DNA of 64,000 bases from assembly GCA_910578285.1 (NCBI GenBank), contig CAJTQL010000001.1, positions 1 through 64,000 on the forward strand, given 5' to 3'. Position numbers and translations under genes: made by a program. The notes beneath the pieces were generated by a model, which did not search any database, was not told the origin of the DNA, and worked only from the letters and a program-made list of their open reading frames with translations. This stretch comes from an uncultured Helicobacteraceae bacterium (lineage in GTDB: Bacteria > Campylobacterota > Campylobacteria > Campylobacterales > Helicobacteraceae). Positions 58,557 through 64,000 of the stretch are shown here, in pieces (position 1 is the first letter of the stretch; every line of letters begins with the position of its first letter).

Positions 58557-59204
58557 TTATGAACGCAAACCATTCTCAAAGGTTGCTTCGGTTTTTGCTT
58601 TCAATTCGTCCAATGTTACGTTGGGCTGTAGCTCAATGAGAGTCATTTTGCCGTTGTCAAAACAAAACACACCAAGCTCGGTAATCAGCAAATCCACACA
58701 TTTTATGCCCGTGAGTGGCAAGCTGCATTGTTTTTTCACTTTGCTATTGCCATGTTTATCGGTGTGCTCCATCATAATAATAACTTTTTTCACGCCATTC
58801 ACCAAATCCATCGCGCCTCCCATGCCCGGGACAAGCTTGCCCGGGATAATCCAATTCGCAAGATTACCTTGCTCATCGACTTCGAGCGCACCAAGAACGG
58901 TGATGTCAACATGCCCACCACGAATGAGACTAAAGCTAAAGGCAGAATCAAAGAACATTCCACCCTCCAAAACGCTGCTTGGCTGCCCGCCGGCGTTTGT
59001 AATGCGCGGATTTGCCTTGCCCTCTTTGGGTGTGGGTCCCATTTTGAGCATTCCATTTTCAGATTGTAAAATCACCTCAATCCCAGCGGGGATATAGTTG
59101 CTCACCTGCGTGGGCATGCCGATTCCGAGATTCACCAAATCGCCATTTTCGAATTCTTTTGCAACGCGCCTTGCCATTGTTTCAATCATCTTTTCTTTGC
59201 TCAT
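58557..59204 (-). CDS. scoB: 3-oxoacid CoA-transferase subunit B
   Basis: 215 residues. NLGIGMPTQVSNYIP, the catalytic Glu in LQSENGMLKMGPTP, GGHVDITVLGALEVDEQGNL and GMGGAMDLV are typical. With subunit A it moves CoA from succinyl-CoA to acetoacetate. In Helicobacter this enzyme closes a variant of the citrate cycle. Overlap or short gaps with both neighbours show an operon. Confidence 0.95.
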   Translation of the reverse strand: MSKEKMIETMARRVAKEFENGDLVNLGIGMPTQVSNYIPAGIEVILQSENGMLKMGPTPKEGKANPRITNAGGQPSSVLEGGMFFDSAFSFSLIRGGHVDITVLGALEVDEQGNLANWIIPGKLVPGMGGAMDLVNGVKKVIIMMEHTDKHGNSKVKKQCSLPLTGIKCVDLLITELGVFCFDNGKMTLIELQPNVTLDELKAKTEATFENGLRS

Positions 59205-59207
59205 CTT

Positions 59208-59855
59208 CTATCCTTTGTGTTGCACAATATAATCCACAGCAACGCCGGGAACAACGACACGATTAGGGTCAAGCGGTTTGTCAAGCAACTCATCAACTTC
59301 GACAATCACCAAATCTGCAGCCATTGCCATAAGTACATTAAAATTCCTTGTTGTGCCGTCATAGGCGAGATTGCCATATTTATCCGCATACGTCGCATAA
59401 ACGAGCGCCACATGCGCGTGCAATGGGCGCTCGAGCAGATAATCCTTGCCGTCAACATTGATAATCTGCTTGCCCTTTGCCACATCTGTGCCAATCCCTG
59501 TCGCAATGAGCACGCCGCCAAGCCCCGAGCGGCTCGCACGGATTCGCTCGGCGAGCGTCCCTTGAGGGACGAGCACAACCTCGAGCTCACCGCTGCTCAT
59601 GCGTCTGCCCGTTTCTTTGTTTGTGCCAATATGTGTCGCAATGACTTTCTTGACCTGCCCGCTTGTAATCAGTTTGCCATAGCTATAATCCTCGCGCGCC
59701 GTGTCATTGCCAATCAACGTGAGATTCTTTGTCCCGAGCGCAACGAGTGCTTCGACACAATCATGTGCAGCGCCACAGCCCAAAAATCCGCCCATCATCA
59801 CAGAATCTCCATCTTTGATGAGAGCTGCCGCTTCTTTGCTCGAAATCACCTTCAT
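59208..59855 (-). CDS. scoA: 3-oxoacid CoA-transferase subunit A
   Basis: 215 residues. SVMMGGFLGCGAAHDCVEAL near residue 20, GTLAERIRASRSGLGGVLIATG and RPLHAHVALVYATYADK are typical. Partner of the subunit encoded three bases downstream. Start overlaps the thiolase stop by four bases. Confidence 0.95.
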   Translation of the reverse strand: MKVISSKEAAALIKDGDSVMMGGFLGCGAAHDCVEALVALGTKNLTLIGNDTAREDYSYGKLITSGQVKKVIATHIGTNKETGRRMSSGELEVVLVPQGTLAERIRASRSGLGGVLIATGIGTDVAKGKQIINVDGKDYLLERPLHAHVALVYATYADKYGNLAYDGTTRNFNVLMAMAADLVIVEVDELLDKPLDPNRVVVPGVAVDYIVQHKG

Positions 59856-61036
59856 GACGCACTCCTTTCTAAGATTGCGGCAATGCCTTGCCCACCTCCA
59901 ATGCAGAGTGTGGCAAGCCCAAAGCGCTTGTTTTGTTTAATCATTTCATGCAGCAGAGTAACGACAATTCGCGCACCGCTCGCGCCCACAGGATGTCCGA
60001 GCGCGATTGCGCCGCCATTGACATTGAGCCGCTCCGTCTTTGGCGTAAGCTCTTTGATACACGCCAAGCTTTGCGCCGCAAAGGCTTCGTTTGCCTCAAT
60101 CAGCTCCATGTCGTCAATGCTCATATTCACGTTTGCAAGCACCTTTTTCGCTGCCATTGCCGCACCAATGCCCATAATGCTTGGGTCAACGCCGACACTC
60201 GCTGTCGCCTTGATTGTGCAGAGAATCGGAAGCCCAAGTTCTTTTGCTTTAGCTTTGCTCATCACAAGCACCATTGCTGCGCCATCGTTAATTCCAGACG
60301 CATTGCCCGCCGTAACGGTGCCGTCTTTATCAAACGCGGGGCGAAGCTTTGCGAGGCTTTCAATGCTGATGTCTGTTTTCACAAATTCATCGGTTGCAAA
60401 CTCACTCTCACCCTTTTTGCTTTTGAGAATCACGGGCGTAATCTCATCTTTGAATCGACCAGATTCTATTGCGCGCGCCGCTTTCTGCTGCGATTGCAGC
60501 GCAAATGCGTCTTGTTCTTCGCGTGAGATTCCATATTTCTTTGCCAAATTTTCGGCGGTAATGCCCATGTGATAGCCATTCATCGCGCATGTCAGCGCGT
60601 CTTTAATCATACTATCAGTGATGTTCCTATCACCCATTTTATACCCACTGCGCACATTATCGAGCAAAAAAGGCGAGAGCGACATGTTCTCTGCGCCACC
60701 GGCGAGAATGATGTCTTGCTCGCCCAGCGCGATGCTTTGTGCGGCAAGCGCAATGGCTTTGAGCCCCGAGCCGCAAAGCTTGTTAATTGTGAATGCTCCA
60801 CTCTCTTCGCGCATTCCAACCTTCAGTGCCACTTGTCGCGCGGGGTTTTGTCCAAGCCCTGCTTGCAAAATCTGCCCCAAAATCAGCTCACTCACGGCAT
60901 TTGCACCAAGATTTGCATTCTGCAACACATCGCGCGCAACAATCTCGGCGAGCTCCACAGCACTCGTGTTTTTCAGGCTGCCCAAAAACGAACCAATCGC
61001 CGTTCTTTTCGCGCCCACAATCACAACTTCTTGCAT
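59852..61036 (-). CDS. acetyl-CoA acetyltransferase (thiolase)
   Basis: 394 residues. Active-site Cys in NKLCGSGLKAI near residue 89, GGAENMSLSPF, NVNGGAIALGHPVGASG and CIGGGQGIA near the end. Splits acetoacetyl-CoA to two acetyl-CoA. With the CoA-transferase and AtoE it lets the cell use acetoacetate. A G9 tract touches the -10 region of its promoter. Start ATG follows AAGGAGGAAC. Confidence 0.95.
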   Translation of the reverse strand: MQEVVIVGAKRTAIGSFLGSLKNTSAVELAEIVARDVLQNANLGANAVSELILGQILQAGLGQNPARQVALKVGMREESGAFTINKLCGSGLKAIALAAQSIALGEQDIILAGGAENMSLSPFLLDNVRSGYKMGDRNITDSMIKDALTCAMNGYHMGITAENLAKKYGISREEQDAFALQSQQKAARAIESGRFKDEITPVILKSKKGESEFATDEFVKTDISIESLAKLRPAFDKDGTVTAGNASGINDGAAMVLVMSKAKAKELGLPILCTIKATASVGVDPSIMGIGAAMAAKKVLANVNMSIDDMELIEANEAFAAQSLACIKELTPKTERLNVNGGAIALGHPVGASGARIVVTLLHEMIKQNKRFGLATLCIGGGQGIAAILERSAS

Positions 61037-61098
61037 TGTTCCTCCTTATTTTGCAAGCCAGAATCGCTGCAACAAGGCAACAAAGCTAGCTATGAGTT

Positions 61099-61113
61099 AT
61101 TTTACCCCCCCCC
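61099..61113 (-). promoter_or_regulatory. candidate thiolase operon promoter with G9 tract against the -10 box
   Basis: On minus, G9 (61113-61105) is followed at once by TAAAAT (61104-61099), a usable -10 box about 60 bases before the thiolase ATG. Changes in tract length would change the spacing to upstream contacts. Promoter activity is inferred. The remaining gap up to 61364 has a 24-codon frame at 61188 with no clear ribosome site and one hairpin (next entries). Confidence 0.45.
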
Positions 61114-61163
61114 TAAAGGGAAACTGAAAGGGTAATGTTTTGCCCACAATGTACATTTTGAGT

Positions 61164-61169
61164 TACAAT
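61164..61169 (+). promoter_or_regulatory. possible -10 box toward hisS
   Basis: TACAAT on plus, about 195 bases before hisS ATG, which leaves a long leader containing a 24-codon frame and a hairpin. Confidence 0.3.
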
Positions 61170-61244
61170 TTGAAACATTGGGGCTCATGAATTTGGGATT
61201 TGCTGTTGAGAATCCATTGGTTATGCCCAAAAATGTATTTTGGT

Positions 61245-61266
61245 GGCGCTTGAATGCTTAAGCGCC
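61245..61266 (+). other. hairpin in the hisS leader
   Basis: GGCGCTT and AAGCGCC pair over an 8-base loop. No T run follows, so a terminator is unlikely; it may be an mRNA structure in the hisS leader. The nearby 24-codon frame has no His codons, which argues against classical His attenuation. Confidence 0.35.
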
Positions 61267-61364
61267 CTGTTTGCCAAAAGAACTGATAATAAAAACAAGA
61301 GAAGCATGGGGCAAAACGTAATGAATCACAACTTTAAATATTCTCATCGTAAAAAGGAGAGACG

Positions 61365-62642
61365 ATGCTTATCACACCACGGACTTTAAGTGGCTTTAAA
61401 GATTATATGCCCGAGGAAGCATTGCAAAAAGAGAATCTTTTGCAAACCTGCATTCCTATTTTTCGGAGCTTTGGCTTTATGCCCATTCAGACACCTCATC
61501 TCGAATATGCCGAGATTCTAAGCAAGCAGGGTAGCGAGGAGATTCAAAAAGAAATGTATCGCTTCACAGACCACGGCGGGCGCGAGGTGGCATTGCGCTT
61601 TGACCAAACCGTGCCCTTAGCACGCTTTGTAACGCAACACAAGAATCTTGGCATGCCCTTCAAACGTTACGCGATTGGGAATGTGTTTCGCGGTGAGCGG
61701 GCACAAAAAGGACGCTATCGGGAGTTTACGCAATGCGATTTTGACTTTGTCGGGAGCGATTCGGTTTGCGCCGATGCCGAAATTGTGCAAGTGATTGATA
61801 CTTGTATGCAAGCCCTCGATGTCGGCGCATTTTGCATTGCATTCAATCATCGCAAGATTTTAGATGGAATTGCGCAAATGGTAGACGTTGCCCAAAATCT
61901 GCCCGCCGTGTTGCGCGCAATCGACAAACTCGACAAGATTGGCAAAGAGGGTGTTGAATCTGAATTGCGCAATATTGGGCTTTCTCATGAACAGATTGCG
62001 CGTTTTTTCGACTTTGTGCTGCTCGAGGCGAAAGGCGAAAAGATTGGGACAATGCTTGCAGACGCTCTGCAAAAAGCGGATAATCCAACGTTTCAGCAAG
62101 GCGTGCATGAATTGCAACAATTCTATACGCTTTTACAAGCACTCGGGATTTGCACAAACCGCTTGCGCCTTGCCTTTAGTATCGCGCGTGGGCTTGGATA
62201 TTATACGGGGATTGTCTATGAAACCACGCTCGATTCACACCCCGAGCTTGGCAGCGTTTGCTCGGGCGGACGCTACGACAACCTCACGCAAAATTTTGCG
62301 ACAGAGAAGCTAAGCGGCGTGGGCGCTTCGATTGGAATCGACAGGCTGCTTGCAGCACTCGAGCATCGCCCCAAAACACAAAACCAAAAGACATTGGTTG
62401 TTGCAATGGAGCTCGAGTATCTTGCGTATTGTGCAAAAGCCGCTGCAACACTGCGCGCCAAGGGTATGGTTGTAGAGCTCTACCCTGACATTGTGCGCCT
62501 CAAAAAAGCCTTGCAATACGCAAACACGCGTGGCTATGATAGGGTCGCGATTGTCGGTAGCGATGAGTTTGCGCAGCAAACTATCACGTTTAAAGACATG
62601 CAAAGCGGCGAGCAACACAGCAAATCAATCGATTCACTCTAA
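61365..62642 (+). CDS. hisS: histidyl-tRNA synthetase
   Basis: 425 residues, class II. LSGFKDYMPEEA near the start, motif 2 FRGERAQKGRYREFTQCDFD, LGYYTGIVYETTL (histidine A/B region), SVCSGGRYDNLTQNF, motif 3 GVGASIGIDRLLAAL. AAAAGGAGAGACG precedes ATG. Its end overlaps the convergent lipoprotein gene by four bases. Confidence 0.96.
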   Translation: MLITPRTLSGFKDYMPEEALQKENLLQTCIPIFRSFGFMPIQTPHLEYAEILSKQGSEEIQKEMYRFTDHGGREVALRFDQTVPLARFVTQHKNLGMPFKRYAIGNVFRGERAQKGRYREFTQCDFDFVGSDSVCADAEIVQVIDTCMQALDVGAFCIAFNHRKILDGIAQMVDVAQNLPAVLRAIDKLDKIGKEGVESELRNIGLSHEQIARFFDFVLLEAKGEKIGTMLADALQKADNPTFQQGVHELQQFYTLLQALGICTNRLRLAFSIARGLGYYTGIVYETTLDSHPELGSVCSGGRYDNLTQNFATEKLSGVGASIGIDRLLAALEHRPKTQNQKTLVVAMELEYLAYCAKAAATLRAKGMVVELYPDIVRLKKALQYANTRGYDRVAIVGSDEFAQQTITFKDMQSGEQHSKSIDSL

Positions 62643-63193
62643 TCTTGCGTCAGCAATTTGTCGCTATATGCCTTTGCAAGGCTGCGGCTTGCCACAGAGA
62701 GGGCATAGTTCTTATCAGCGAGATTCAGCTGATTGTTTGCTCCAAGCCCCAAGACTTTGTCATTGCTTAACGCAAGCTGTCCTCTGCCCTCGATGGTTTG
62801 CTTTTTTGTTGTGGTTTGCACATGAAGCACAATCACAACTTCTGCTGTCGTTGTATCATTTGAAAAAATGACCTTATTAGTCGAATCTGTGGCAAGCTGT
62901 GTTATATAGGTTGCATTTGCCGTGTGTGGTGAGCTGGGCGAAAAGCCAATGCAGCCATTTTCATCAAACGCCTGCAAAAGCGCACTCTTTACTTCCATTG
63001 GGCTAATGCCAAGCGCATTATCACCATTGTTTTGGACATTATCAAATGCAAGAGAAATTTGGGGACTGCTACATCTGTTGGCATTATCAATAAAGACGTG
63101 TTCTGTCGTGCGACTGCACGCATTCAAGGTCGCTGCGGCAAATAAAGCAGAGGCACAAAAGAGTATAGAGGACATACAAAATGGGAGTTTCAT
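62639..63193 (-). CDS. conserved Helicobacter-type lipoprotein
   Basis: 184 residues. Signal peptide with lipobox (FAAATLNAC, Cys at ~26). Mature part is Ser/Thr/Asn rich: ISLAFDNVQNNGDNALG, MEVKSALLQAFDENGCIGFS, TQLATDSTNKVIFSNDTTTAEVVIVLHVQ, and a C-terminal helix SVASRSLAKAYSDKLL. An extra Cys pair may form a disulfide. In H. pylori a protein of unknown function lies in the same place next to valS. It may share the valS transcript; the start is nine bases after the valS stop. Confidence 0.8.
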   Translation of the reverse strand: MKLPFCMSSILFCASALFAAATLNACSRTTEHVFIDNANRCSSPQISLAFDNVQNNGDNALGISPMEVKSALLQAFDENGCIGFSPSSPHTANATYITQLATDSTNKVIFSNDTTTAEVVIVLHVQTTTKKQTIEGRGQLALSNDKVLGLGANNQLNLADKNYALSVASRSLAKAYSDKLLTQD

Positions 63194-63202
63194 TTTTTTC
63201 CT

Positions 63203-64000
63203 TTAGGTGAGTTGTTGTAATTCGTCAGTGATTCTAGCCAATTTGATTTCGAGTTTTTCTAACGAATCGCGATTTTTTTGTACTAATGCGACAGGTGCGT
63301 TAGCAAGGAATTTTTCATTATTAAGCATGGCTTGAATTTTTTCTTTTTCTTTGTTCGTCTTGTCCGCTTGTTTGCGCAAACGTTCGATAATCGGACGCAA
63401 ATCAAGTGTGCTTTTTTCGATATAAACAGCGACATGTTCGCCAATATCAGCAAGGCAATGAGGCGGAACATCTTGCACGATGTCAAGTGTTTGCACCTTG
63501 CATAGCTGTGGCACAAAGGTTTGCAGTAAATCTTTATCGAGATGATTGCCTTTGACAAAAACATGTGCAAGCTGCACTGATGGCATCTCAAGATTTGCCT
63601 TGAGTCGGCGAATACTCGTGATAGCGTCAATAATGTTTGCAAAGCTGGATTCAATATCATGTTCACAAAAATCTGCTTTAGGATAGGGCATTATCATAAT
63701 TGAATCGCGTGATTCAAGCGCAACACCGATTAGAAGCGAGTAAAGATATTCACTGATGAAAGGCATAAACGGATGGAGGAGCTTCATCGATTCTAAAAAC
63801 ACAGCGCCAAGCTCGGGAATGGATTCTTTGTTTGCCTTTGCAAGCTCGATTCCCCAATCGCAAAACTCGCCCCACAAGAAGCGATAGAGCACGTTCGCGC
63901 CGTCATTGAATCGATACGAATCAAGCGCCTCGCGCACCTGTTGTGTTGCATGGGAAAATCGAGAATACATATAGCGCCCAAGCTGTGTTTGAGGTGTTTG
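63203..64000 (-). CDS. valS: valyl-tRNA synthetase, C-terminal part only
   Basis: The 3' ~265 codons are in view and the frame runs on past the window edge (TQLGRYMYSRFSHATQQVRE at the boundary). The anticodon-binding domain is seen in RFNDGANVLYRFLWGEFCDW and LLHPFMPFISEYLYS; the C-terminal coiled arm follows (RLRKQADKTNKEKEKIQAML, KNRDSLEKLEIKLARITDEL). Charges tRNA-Val. An internal ATG at 63970 is not the start. Confidence 0.95.
   Translation of the reverse strand, partial: QTPQTQLGRYMYSRFSHATQQVREALDSYRFNDGANVLYRFLWGEFCDWGIELAKANKESIPELGAVFLESMKLLHPFMPFISEYLYSLLIGVALESRDSIMIMPYPKADFCEHDIESSFANIIDAITSIRRLKANLEMPSVQLAHVFVKGNHLDKDLLQTFVPQLCKVQTLDIVQDVPPHCLADIGEHVAVYIEKSTLDLRPIIERLRKQADKTNKEKEKIQAMLNNEKFLANAPVALVQKNRDSLEKLEIKLARITDELQQLT

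Noticed and set aside
1..64000. CRISPR arrays, tRNA or rRNA genes, insertion sequences, prophage
   Set aside because: No regularly spaced repeats, cloverleaf-type sequences, rRNA cores, transposases, integrases or phage structural genes were seen.

Overview
The window reads as a chromosomal segment of a Helicobacter-like Campylobacterota species. From memory, it shares several H. pylori gene neighbourhoods: truB/csrA/ispE/smpB/exbB/exbD, thrS-infC-rpmI-rplT, fliQ-murB, the aroB-mscS-mtaB-ftsH-like block, thiolase-scoA-scoB-atoE, and copA-copP. It also shows the homopolymeric G/C tracts typical of the genus and extended -10 promoters (TGnTATAAT or TGnTAGAAT) with little -35 signal. I cannot name the species. 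I saw no rRNA, tRNA, CRISPR array or insertion sequence.

Region 1 (about 1.9-18.3 kb, nearly all minus strand) is the most unusual part. It holds a phosphonate pathway: a PEP mutase fused to an N-terminal cytidylyltransferase, phosphonopyruvate decarboxylase and an iron-type alcohol dehydrogenase expected to give 2-hydroxyethylphosphonate. With these are two free-standing glycerol-3-phosphate-cytidylyltransferase-like proteins, an IspD-like cytidylyltransferase, an SDR-YjbQ fusion, a TPR protein with a LicD/fukutin-type transferase domain, a radical SAM protein, an asparagine-synthase-like protein, four methyltransferase-type genes and a DUF2972-like gene. Together they suggest synthesis of a nucleotide-activated phosphonate or polyol head group and its transfer to a surface glycan or lipid. 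Six long C(11-16) tracts, read as poly-G on the coding strand, lie in this region. Two switch genes internally, one replaces an enzyme C-terminus, and several sit at gene ends so that one reading frame is open across the following gap and stops on top of the next start codon.

Region 2 (18.4-20.2 kb) is an AT-rich pair, an AAA ATPase and a protein with a PD-(D/E)XK-like motif, which looks like a defence module. Region 3 (20.2-26.9 kb) holds copP-copA, then a ZorA/ZorB-like (MotA/MotB-like) pair in one operon with ExbB, ExbD and two small membrane proteins. Region 4 (27-37 kb) is housekeeping (smpB, ispE, csrA, truB, rplT, rpmI, infC, thrS, thiS/thiF-like, fliQ, murB), with a family 2 glycosyltransferase inserted between infC and rpmI.

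Region 5 (37-51 kb) holds an unknown gene, a phosphoesterase, a selD that itself contains an in-frame UGA with a SECIS-like hairpin, two MscS channels, an OmpA-type lipoprotein, a HAD phosphatase, aroB, mtaB and an FtsH-like protein whose zinc-protease motif is lost. Region 6 (51-54.5 kb) is an AT-rich stretch with a RelA/SpoT-type synthetase and a TonB-dependent copper receptor whose start carries an A11 run that is out of frame. Region 7 (54.5-64 kb) contains gatC-purB, a TauE-type exporter, the acetoacetate operon behind a G9 tract next to its -10 box, hisS, a lipoprotein and the 3' part of valS.
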